Source: Pseudomonadota bacterium (GTDB lineage Bacteria > Pseudomonadota > Alphaproteobacteria > Sphingomonadales > Sphingomonadaceae). From it: 6,340 nt of DNA. Below, in pieces: positions 1 through 5,719 of this stretch. The stretch covers positions 1 through 6,340 of the forward strand of contig JAEZQR010000122.1 of assembly GCA_023413015.1 (NCBI GenBank), in the 5' to 3' direction. Under the pieces are notes generated by a model that made no database searches, was not told where the DNA came from, and was given only the letters and a program-made list of their open reading frames with translations. Each line of letters begins with the position of its first letter. The first letter of the stretch is position 1. The position numbers and the translations under genes are program-made.

Positions 1-385
1 TGCCACGCTGCTCCTCGAACTTATAGTCCTTGAGCACCGCCATCGCGGTCTGGAGGTGCGCGATGCCGAGCGCTGCCTGCGCCTGGTTCGCGAGCCAGGC
101 CGGCGCGCCCATCTCCTCGGTGATGGCAGCGGCCATGTCGTTGTAGCGCTTCTGATATTCGGCGACGATCGCACCGAGGAGATCGAGCCGGTCCTTGACG
201 CTCGTCTGCGAGTAGCTGGCGAAGGCGCGGCGCGCGGCCTGCGCGGCGCGGTCGACGTCGGCGGCCGAGCCGAGGCTGATACGGCCGGCGACTTCCTCGT
301 TCGCCGGATTGATGACGTCGAGGGTCTTCGGCTCGACCGGATCGACCCACTGACCGTCGATGTAGAATTTCAGATAGTCGCGCAT
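1..385 (-). CDS. Aldehyde dehydrogenase family protein, N-terminal part (cut by the left edge)
   Basis: NAD(P)-dependent aldehyde dehydrogenases oxidise aldehydes to carboxylic acids in the cytoplasm. Only the first 128 codons are visible. The protein opens MRDYLKFYIDGQWVDP, then has the family's N-terminal signature LDVINPANEEVAGRISLGSAAD read across residues 23-44 (key residues N26, P27, A28), followed by the usual helix DVDRAAQAARRAF. A helical stretch rich in alanine follows, with EEMGAP near residues 93-98, as in many family members. The catalytic cysteine and glutamate lie beyond the edge, so activity cannot be judged. The start is well supported: AAGGAG lies on the minus strand at 398-393, 7 bases before the ATG. 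The full protein would be about 470-500 residues. It is transcribed away from the secretion cassette and nothing visible links the two. The family assignment is firm; the substrate is unknown. Confidence 0.92.
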   Translation of the reverse strand, partial: MRDYLKFYIDGQWVDPVEPKTLDVINPANEEVAGRISLGSAADVDRAAQAARRAFASYSQTSVKDRLDLLGAIVAEYQKRYNDMAAAITEEMGAPAWLANQAQAALGIAHLQTAMAVLKDYKFEEQRG

Positions 386-691
386 GGCTCGTCTCCTTGC
401 TTCGGGACGAGCTTAGCAGAGGTGACGGGCGGTGCGGCTAGCCCGCGTTCGCGCTAGGTCGCGGCCAGCGCACGGCTCGGCCAAAGCCGACGCCGCATCA
501 CCTTGGCATCGGCAGCAGGCGCCCAGGACGCGAGCGGCGTCAAGATGACGCGCATTCGTTACCTATCCATAATATTCTTGTCGTTTGAAGAACAACCGAA
601 CGGAACTACCGTTGCGCCCATGAGTCTATATTTGCCTCGATCCTATCGTAGGGGTTAGGGGTCGGGGCCTTGGGTGCGGGTTGGGAGCTGC
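386..691. promoter_or_regulatory. Divergent intergenic region with AT-rich core, probable promoters for both sides
   Basis: This 306-base stretch separates the minus-strand aldehyde dehydrogenase from the plus-strand secretion cassette, and I see no convincing gene in it. Its left half (about 386-550) is GC-rich like the coding DNA. At about 556-635 the composition turns AT-rich (for example AATATTCTTG at 571-580 and TATATT at 627-632), as expected of promoter DNA in such a genome. On the plus strand, TATATT at 627-632 could be a -10 element, but no good -35 element sits 16-18 bases upstream. Two tiny inverted repeats are present: AACGG/CCGTT at 599-613 and CCTA/TAGG at 642-652. Both are short enough to be chance. 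That promoters lie here is inferred from gene layout and composition; no specific site is proven. Confidence 0.5.
569..595 (-). promoter_or_regulatory. Weak sigma70-like promoter candidate for the aldehyde dehydrogenase gene
   Basis: Read on the minus strand, TTGTTC (595-590) could be a -35 box and TATTAT (574-569) a -10 box matching five of six consensus positions. The 15-base spacer is shorter than the usual 16-18. Transcription from here would give a leader of about 175 bases before the ATG at 385, which is long. This is the best match I see on that strand, but alphaproteobacterial promoters often diverge from this consensus. Confidence 0.22.
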
Positions 692-2119
692 ATGGTTCAG
701 GTTTCACGTTCGGCGTTGCTCGCCGTAGCGCTTTCCTGCGCTGCGCCTGTTAGTGCGCAGACGGCGCCCGCCAGCCTGCCTAGCCCCACCGGCGCCCCGC
801 AGTCGATCGATCCGGCTACCGATCCGCTTCTCGGCTTCGTCCATCGCACCGTGCCGGACGCTGACTTCCGCGCGCGCGTCGGCCGCGCGATCGAGAAGCA
901 CCCAAGCGTGCAGGAAGCGATCAACGTCCAGCGCGAGGCGCGTCAGGTGCGGGCCGAGGTGCGCTCGGGCCTGATGCCGCGCGTCGATGCGCAGCTCAAC
1001 GGCGACTACAGCGTCGCGCGCAACTTCAGCAACGATCCCGACAACATCATCGAGCGCTCGCGTCCGCGTGCACGCGCCGACGCCAACGTGACGGCCGAGC
1101 AGCTGCTGCTCGACTTTGGCGCGACCTCGGCGCGCGTCGCCGCCGCTTCCGCGCGCATCCGCGGCGCCGAGGCCGAGGTGCGCAGCACCGCGAGCGACGC
1201 TGGCCTGCGCGCGGTCGCCGCCTATTACGACGTGCTCGCCTACCAGACGCTCGTCGACCTCGGTCAGGACTTCATCAAGCGGCATCAGCAGATCCTCGAG
1301 GACACGCGCTTCCGCTTCCAGCAGGGCTACGGCCCGGCCGGCGATGTGGCCCGCGTCGAGGCCTATCTCGCCAATGCGCAAGGGCGCGTCGCGCGTTTCG
1401 AGCGGCAGCTGTCGTCAGCGCGGGCCCGCTACCTCGAAGCGTTCGGCGAACCGGCGCCTGAACGGCTCGTCCGCCCGATCTCGCCGCGCAGCGCCGCCAA
1501 GAGCGCCGAGGAGGCGATTGCCCTCAGCGAGAAGGCGCCCGAGGTGGCGGCCGCCAAGGCGCGCGAGACGAGCGCCGAACGCGAGTGGCGCGCAGCCCGC
1601 GCCGACCGCCTGCCGCGCATCAGCGGCGTCGTCGACGCGACGCGGTACGACGTCCTCGAGTCCAATAATGATTACGACGTACGCGGACGCCTGGTGCTGC
1701 GCCACAGCCTGTTCGCCGGCGGCCGCACCACGGCGCGCGCCAATCAGGCGCTCGCCCGTTACCGCCAGGCCGAGTTCAACGTCGAGCGCGTGGTGAACGA
1801 GGCCGGGCGCGATGCCGGCATAGCCTACGAGGACGTCCGCGTGCTCGAGCGGCAGTTGGATACGCTTGAGCGCGCCTATATCGCCAACCGCCGCACGCGC
1901 GATCTGTTCGTCGAGCAGTTCAAGGTATCGCGCGGCACGCTTCTGGATGTGCTGCAGGCGGAGCAGGATTATTTCGAGGCGGCGGTCGAATATCTCCAGG
2001 GCGCTTCGGAGCTCGACGTCGCCCACCACGTGCTGCTCGACCGCACCGGCGAGCTGCTCGATGATTTCGGTGTCACGTTCAGCTTCAACGACACCGCGAC
2101 GCTGTTTGGAGGCCGATAG
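692..2119 (+). CDS. TolC-family outer-membrane channel of a type I secretion system
   Basis: This is the outer-membrane exit duct of the type I secretion machine; family members form trimers with a beta-barrel in the outer membrane and a long alpha-helical tunnel in the periplasm. From the ATG at 692 the protein has 475 residues, a normal family length. Residues 1-22 form a signal peptide (short basic start, hydrophobic core LLAVALSC, cleavage after VSA before Q23). The mature part holds two outer-membrane-efflux repeats, roughly residues 55-255 and 270-455. They show helical Ala/Arg/Glu-rich segments, AEQLLLDFGAT near 135-145 and its counterpart HSLFAGGRT near 338-346. The ATG is preferred over a GTG at 674 because the signal peptide then starts cleanly and GGGAG lies at 683-687, although that spacing of 4 bases is short. 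It is the first gene of the cassette, with its stop 5 bases before the exporter's ATG. Its closest functional analogues are LapE/AggA-type channels (inference). Confidence 0.9.
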   Translation: MVQVSRSALLAVALSCAAPVSAQTAPASLPSPTGAPQSIDPATDPLLGFVHRTVPDADFRARVGRAIEKHPSVQEAINVQREARQVRAEVRSGLMPRVDAQLNGDYSVARNFSNDPDNIIERSRPRARADANVTAEQLLLDFGATSARVAAASARIRGAEAEVRSTASDAGLRAVAAYYDVLAYQTLVDLGQDFIKRHQQILEDTRFRFQQGYGPAGDVARVEAYLANAQGRVARFERQLSSARARYLEAFGEPAPERLVRPISPRSAAKSAEEAIALSEKAPEVAAAKARETSAEREWRAARADRLPRISGVVDATRYDVLESNNDYDVRGRLVLRHSLFAGGRTTARANQALARYRQAEFNVERVVNEAGRDAGIAYEDVRVLERQLDTLERAYIANRRTRDLFVEQFKVSRGTLLDVLQAEQDYFEAAVEYLQGASELDVAHHVLLDRTGELLDDFGVTFSFNDTATLFGGR

Positions 2120-2124
2120 CAGTC

Positions 2125-3849
2125 ATGGCTGACCACGCGATTCACATCCCCGCCCCCAAGCTGGCGCCCTGGCTGATGGAGCCGATCCGCGCGAACCGCC
2201 GCATCTACGGACAGGTTGCGATCGCCGCGGTGCTGATCAACATATTCAGCCTCGTCACCTCGCTGTTCTCGATGGTGGTCTACAACCGCGTCGTACCGAA
2301 CAACGCGACCGAATCGCTGATCGCGCTGTCGATCGGCGTCGCGCTCATCCTGATCTTCGACTTCATCCTGAAATCGCTTCGCGGCTACTTCATCGACATC
2401 GCCGGCCAGCGCATCGACCGCGACGTCGGCGGCGCGATCTTCAACCGGCTGCTGTCGATGCGGATGGAAAGCCGCAAGGGTTCGGCGGGCGCCTTCGCCG
2501 GGCTGCTGCGCGAATTCGAGGCATTGCGCGACTTCTTCGCCTCGGCCACGCTCGCCGCGCTCGTCGACGTGCCGTTCATCTTCCTGTTCCTGGCCGTGAT
2601 CGCGATGATCGGCGGACCGCTGGTGATCATACCGATGCTCGCGGTGCCGGTGGTGCTGGTCACCGGCTGGCTGGTGCAGCCGGCGCTCGCGCGACTGGCG
2701 GCTGGCGGCATGGGCCAAGGCCTGTCGAAGCAGGGCGTGCTGGTCGAGACGATCTCGGGGCTCGAGACGGTGAAGTCGTCCTCGGCGGGGCCGCTGCTTG
2801 CGCAGCGCTGGTCGCACGCCGTCGACAGCCATGCCGACATGTCGCTGCGCCAGCGCCTGATCGGTGCGCTCGCGATCAACACCGCCGGCTCGGCGCAGCA
2901 GATCGCCTATATCGGCACCACGGTGTTCGGCGTGTTCCTGATTGCCGAGCGCGAGCTGACGATGGGCGGCCTCATCGCCTGCTCGATCCTGGCGGGCCGC
3001 TGCGTGGCGCCGCTCAGCCAGATCGCCAACCTGCTGACGCGGCTCAGCCACACGCGCACCGCCTACCGGCAGCTCAACGAGATGATGAGCCAGGGCGGCG
3101 AGGTGCGCGAGGGCGCCGATTATCTCCGTCGTCAGAAGCTCGACGGCCGCATCGAATTCCGCAACGTCATCTTTCGCTATCCTGGCTCGACGCAGCGCGC
3201 GCTCGACGACGTGTCGTTCCGGATCGAGGCAGGGGAGCGCGTCGCGATCCTCGGCCGCGTCGGCTCGGGCAAGTCGACGGTCACGCGCCTCATCCTCGGC
3301 CTCTACCAGCCGACCGAGGGCGCGGTTTTCATCGACGAGACCGACGTGCGTCAGATCCACCCGGAAGACCTGCGTCACAACATCGGCGCGGTGCTGCAGG
3401 ACGTATTCCTGCTCTCGGGCTCGGTCCGCGAGAACATCACGCTCGGCGACCATCGCGTCGACGATGAGGAGGTGCTGCGCGCCGCGCGCCTGTCGGGCAC
3501 GCACGACTTCATCGGCCAGGTGCCGAACGGCTACGACCTGCGCCTTGCCGACCGCGGCGAAGGCCTGTCGGGCGGCCAGCGCCAGTCGATCGCCATCGCC
3601 CGCGCGCTCACCGCCAAGCGACCGGTCCTGCTGCTCGACGAGCCGACCAGCGCGATGGACATCCAGTCGGAGAATGCGCTGATCGCGCGCCTCGAAACCG
3701 AGCTCAAGGGCCGCACAGTGGTGCTCGTCACCCACCGCGCCTCGATGCTCAAGCTCGTCGACCGCGTCATCATCCTCGACCGCGGCAAGGTCGTCGCCGC
3801 CGGCCCGCGCGATGACGTGCTGAAGTCGGTCGCGGTCGGCAGCCAGTGA
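2125..3849 (+). CDS. Type I secretion ABC exporter (permease fused to ATPase), LapB/LssB-like, without the C39-like domain
   Basis: This inner-membrane protein recognises the secreted substrate and uses ATP to drive its export. It has 574 residues. A leader of about 28 residues is followed by a six-helix membrane domain (hydrophobic stretches near 29-50, 64-81, 141-161, 164-184, 255-275 and 280-300). The ATPase domain starts near 340 and has all motifs: Walker A GRVGSGKST 377-385 (K383), Q-loop Q425, signature LSGGQ 481-485, Walker B LLLDE with D505 and E506, D-loop SAMD 509-512 and H-loop H537. VVYNRVVPNNATESL near 51-65 and the REFEALRDFFASATL segment near 129-143 resemble the LapB/LssB group more than the PrtD group. 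Most LapB/LssB proteins carry about 130 extra N-terminal residues forming a C39-like, usually non-catalytic domain; that domain is absent here. GGAGG at 2108-2112, inside the end of the channel gene, is a ribosome binding site, though its 12-base spacing is long. The gene is clearly in one operon with its neighbours. Confidence 0.93.
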   Translation: MADHAIHIPAPKLAPWLMEPIRANRRIYGQVAIAAVLINIFSLVTSLFSMVVYNRVVPNNATESLIALSIGVALILIFDFILKSLRGYFIDIAGQRIDRDVGGAIFNRLLSMRMESRKGSAGAFAGLLREFEALRDFFASATLAALVDVPFIFLFLAVIAMIGGPLVIIPMLAVPVVLVTGWLVQPALARLAAGGMGQGLSKQGVLVETISGLETVKSSSAGPLLAQRWSHAVDSHADMSLRQRLIGALAINTAGSAQQIAYIGTTVFGVFLIAERELTMGGLIACSILAGRCVAPLSQIANLLTRLSHTRTAYRQLNEMMSQGGEVREGADYLRRQKLDGRIEFRNVIFRYPGSTQRALDDVSFRIEAGERVAILGRVGSGKSTVTRLILGLYQPTEGAVFIDETDVRQIHPEDLRHNIGAVLQDVFLLSGSVRENITLGDHRVDDEEVLRAARLSGTHDFIGQVPNGYDLRLADRGEGLSGGQRQSIAIARALTAKRPVLLLDEPTSAMDIQSENALIARLETELKGRTVVLVTHRASMLKLVDRVIILDRGKVVAAGPRDDVLKSVAVGSQ

Positions 3850-3890
3850 TGCGATCGACCACTGCCCTCCTCAAGCTGGAAATGGCCTGA
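3849..3890 (+). CDS. Possible 13-codon coupling ORF between exporter and adaptor genes
   Basis: This short open frame encodes MRSTTALLKLEMA. Its ATG shares a base with the exporter's stop (TGATG at 3847-3851), and its TGA ends two bases before the adaptor's ATG. The adaptor has only a poor ribosome binding site (GGA at 3878-3880), so a ribosome finishing the exporter could restart here and be delivered to the adaptor start. There is no good Shine-Dalgarno of its own, and the arrangement could be chance in a 43-base gap. I do not recognise the peptide and propose no function beyond translational coupling. Confidence 0.22.
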   Translation: MRSTTALLKLEMA

Positions 3891-3892
3891 AC

Positions 3893-5158
3893 ATGGACGT
3901 CACCGCCACCCTCGAGCGCCTGCCCGACCGGATCGAGCCGAGCCGAGCCGCGAACTACATGCTCTACGCGATAGGCGGGTTCGTGCTGCTGTTCGTGCTG
4001 TGGGCGGCGCTCGCCAAGGTCGACGAGGTGAGCCGCGCGCAGGGCCGCGTCATCCCCTCGCGCCAGCTCCAGGTCGTCTCGAACCTCGAAGGCGGGATCG
4101 TCCGCGACATCCTCGTGCGCCAGGGCGAGAAGGTGGAGCAGGGCCAGACGCTGCTGCGCCTCGACGCCACCCAGTTCTCCGCGCAGTTCACCAAGGAGCA
4201 GGAGGGCTACAACGCCCTCGTTGCACGCATCACGCGGCTCCAGGCCGAGGTCAGCGGCACCAGCCCCGCCTTCCCGTCCGGGCTCGTCACCGCTGCGCCG
4301 GCACTCGTTGCCGCCGAGCGCACGCTCTACGAAGCGCGCCAGTCCGAGCTCGCCGCCGCACTGTCGGTGGCGCAATCGAAGCTCGGGCAGGCGCAGGCCA
4401 ATGTCGCCACGGCGGCGCAGGCCAAGAGCCTGGCCGACCGCGAACTGGCGATGATCACGCCGCTCGTCGAAAAGGGCATCGAGCCGCAGATCGCGCTGCT
4501 GCGCGCCCAGTCGGCCGCATCGCAGGCCGGCGGCGAATATAAGGCCGCGCAATCCGCGGTGGCCGAGGCCGCCTCCGAGTTGCGCTCGGTGCGCCAGTCG
4601 TACCACGCCAAGGCGGTCGACGATCTCACCACGGCGAAGGCCGAGCTCGCCGGCATGGGTCGCGAGCTGCCGGCACTCCAAGACCGCGTCACCCGTACCG
4701 AGGTGAAGGCGCCGATCGGCGGCACGGTCAACCGGGTGCTGGTCGCCACGGTCGGCGGCGTCGTGAAACCGGGCGAGCCGCTCGTCGAGATCGTGCCGAG
4801 CGACGACACGTTGGTGGTCGAGGCGCGCATCTCGCCCGCCGACATCGCCTTCGTGCATCCCGGTCAGAAGGCGCAGGTCAAGCTCACCGCCTACGACTAT
4901 GCCGTCTACGGCTCGCTCGAAGGCGAGGTCGAGCGCATCTCGCCCGACGCGGTCGTCACCGACGAGCGTACCGGCGAGACCAACTATCTCGTGCGCGTGC
5001 ACACGAAGGGCCGGCTGCTCGACGCCCACGGTAAGCCGCTGTCGATCACGCCCGGCATGGTGGCGGAGGTCGACATCCTCGGCCAGAAGCGCTCGATCCT
5101 GTCCTACATCCTCTCCCCGCTCGAACGCGGTGCATCGAAGGCGCTGCGCGAGAAGTAG
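3893..5158 (+). CDS. HlyD-family periplasmic adaptor (membrane fusion protein) of the type I secretion system
   Basis: This protein bridges the inner-membrane ABC exporter and the outer-membrane channel. It has 421 residues, typical of the type I secretion HlyD group. A short cytoplasmic tail precedes one membrane helix near residues 22-42. Next comes the first half of the lipoyl-like domain (about 60-91, with NLEGGIV and a later VRQGEKVEQGQTLLRLD run) and a long Ala/Gln/Glu-rich coiled coil (about 95-265) that should form the periplasmic hairpin. The second lipoyl half follows (about 268-303, KAPIGGTVN), then a beta-barrel region (about 305-395) with ITPGMVAEVDI. The end, SILSYILSPLERGASKALREK read across 401-421, is the normal ending for this family. 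No other in-frame start is convincing: the ATG at 3882 lies in another frame and meets TGA at once. Ribosome binding is weak, which hints at coupling to upstream translation. It is the last gene of the secretion cassette. Confidence 0.93.
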   Translation: MDVTATLERLPDRIEPSRAANYMLYAIGGFVLLFVLWAALAKVDEVSRAQGRVIPSRQLQVVSNLEGGIVRDILVRQGEKVEQGQTLLRLDATQFSAQFTKEQEGYNALVARITRLQAEVSGTSPAFPSGLVTAAPALVAAERTLYEARQSELAAALSVAQSKLGQAQANVATAAQAKSLADRELAMITPLVEKGIEPQIALLRAQSAASQAGGEYKAAQSAVAEAASELRSVRQSYHAKAVDDLTTAKAELAGMGRELPALQDRVTRTEVKAPIGGTVNRVLVATVGGVVKPGEPLVEIVPSDDTLVVEARISPADIAFVHPGQKAQVKLTAYDYAVYGSLEGEVERISPDAVVTDERTGETNYLVRVHTKGRLLDAHGKPLSITPGMVAEVDILGQKRSILSYILSPLERGASKALREK

Positions 5159-5403
5159 GCGCACCGGACGCTGGGGTCCCGCCGCGGTCGGCTGGTGTCG
5201 TCGCTGGCTCGGCTCGTCGTGTCGGGAGCGTACCGGGCTTGAATAGCCGCCCCATGGGCATAGGTTGGTTGTATGCGGGCCGGGCCCCTCTGGCGATCGC
5301 TCCAGCGGTCGTGATGTCGGACCGCATCGAGTGCGCTCGATGCAGCCAGTCTTACCTTGCTCCTGCGTCGAGCTGCTCGTGGTAGCTCAAAGAGGAGAGA
5401 GGC
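5159..5403. other. Non-coding gap between the secretion cassette and the DUF465 gene
   Basis: No recognisable protein is encoded in these 245 bases on either strand; the open frames that cross it have no family-like features. There is no hairpin followed by a T-run after the adaptor's stop, so I cannot point to an intrinsic terminator for the cassette. The stretch holds a small GC-rich inverted repeat (GGGC/GCCC, 5277-5287), the palindrome GCGATCGC at 5293-5300 and the stronger hairpin listed separately. A TTGAAT at 5239-5244 might be a -35 box, but no good -10 box follows it. A promoter for the DUF465 gene probably lies here (inference from the gap size and that gene's own ribosome binding site). 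Confidence 0.5.
5324..5343. repeat. Perfect 8-bp inverted repeat with a 4-base loop
   Basis: The arms GCATCGAG (5324-5331) and CTCGATGC (5336-5343) are exact reverse complements around the loop TGCG. The hairpin starts 80 bases upstream of the DUF465 ATG and sits about 165 bases after the adaptor's stop. No T-run follows on the plus strand, so it is not a standard intrinsic terminator there. It could be an operator, a structured leader element or an RNA-stabilising 3' hairpin of the secretion transcript. The structure is certain; the function is unknown. Confidence 0.6.
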
Positions 5404-5586
5404 ATGTCCTTGAAGTCCATTTCCCGCCTGCGCAACCTGCACCATCGCCTTGAAGGCGAGCTCGGCAAGGAGCTCCGACAGCTCCGACCCGACTTCCTGC
5501 GGATTGCCCGGCTGAAAAAGCTCAAGCTGGGGCTCAAGGACCGCATTTACGGCCTGGAACGCCAGCTTCCCGGCCAAGCGGCCTAG
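5404..5586 (+). CDS. Small DUF465/YdcH-family protein
   Basis: This 60-residue protein matches the DUF465 (YdcH) family, small helical proteins common in proteobacteria whose molecular role is not established. The family pattern is visible: MSLKSISRL at the start, LHHRLEGEL at residues 12-20, a central RPDFLRIARLKK, then LKLGLKDRIYGLE at 40-52. Such proteins are predicted to form two amphipathic helices that pair as a coiled coil. There is no signal peptide or membrane segment, so it should be cytoplasmic. The start is well supported by AGGAG at 5393-5397, 6 bases before the ATG. It follows the secretion cassette in the same direction but after 245 bases, and it has its own terminator, so it is probably a separate transcript. 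Adjacency is no evidence for a part in secretion. Confidence 0.88.
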   Translation: MSLKSISRLRNLHHRLEGELGKELRQLRPDFLRIARLKKLKLGLKDRIYGLERQLPGQAA

Positions 5587-5593
5587 GCTAAAT

Positions 5594-5627
5594 GCGGGGT
5601 GGGCTTGGGCCCGCCCCGCCTGTTTTT
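5594..5627 (+). terminator. Rho-independent terminator after the DUF465 gene
   Basis: The arms GCGGGGTGGGC (5594-5604) and GCCCGCCCCGC (5609-5619) form an 11-bp stem with one G-U pair and a TTGG loop. A T-run follows at 5623-5627 (TGTTTTTA from 5621). It begins 8 bases after the DUF465 stop, in the expected place and orientation. On the minus strand the hairpin is followed only by ATTTAG, so it would terminate the convergent gene poorly. Confidence 0.85.
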
Positions 5628-5719
5628 ATGCCTCGTACCATATTAACTGACCCGCTGGCATATCGAGGGCTTTGCCAGAGAAGCGGATTGCAAGCCGGCG
5701 CAGCGACACCGGCTACACT
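5628..5719. other. Convergent intergenic gap with two short inverted repeats
   Basis: This gap lies between the DUF465 terminator and the 3' end of the molybdopterin-subunit gene. It holds CTGGCA/TGCCAG (5655-5660 and 5673-5678, 12-base loop) and AGCCGG/CCGGCT (5693-5698 and 5709-5714, 10-base loop). Neither is followed by a T-run on the minus strand, so neither is a convincing terminator for the minus-strand gene. No coding sequence is seen. Confidence 0.4.

Noticed and set aside
21..457. Open frames at 21-350 (minus) and 56-457 (plus)
   Set aside because: Both overlap the minus-strand aldehyde dehydrogenase in other frames. That gene has a clear family sequence and a good ribosome binding site.
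704..2029. Minus-strand frames at 704-1381 and 1415-2029 opposite the channel gene
   Set aside because: They show no recognisable family features and lie fully within a convincing TolC-family gene on the plus strand.
1969..3735. 588-codon open frame on the minus strand opposite the exporter gene
   Set aside because: The translation is rich in Arg, His, Asp, Ala and Gln with no domain pattern, as expected for the antisense of a GC-rich gene. The plus-strand frame has a complete, motif-perfect ABC exporter.
3935..3949. Three tandem GAGCC units near the start of the adaptor gene, as a possible slippage or phase-variation site
   Set aside because: Only three 5-base units are present and they encode ordinary residues before the membrane helix. 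This is too few to suggest phase variation.
3770..5164. 464-codon open frame on the minus strand opposite the adaptor gene
   Set aside because: It has the same low-complexity Arg/Leu/Gly/His composition typical of antisense frames in GC-rich DNA, and the plus-strand frame is a clear HlyD-family protein.
5265..5453. 62-codon plus-strand frame overlapping the DUF465 start
   Set aside because: It has no family features and no good ribosome binding site, and it overlaps the well-supported DUF465 gene in another frame.
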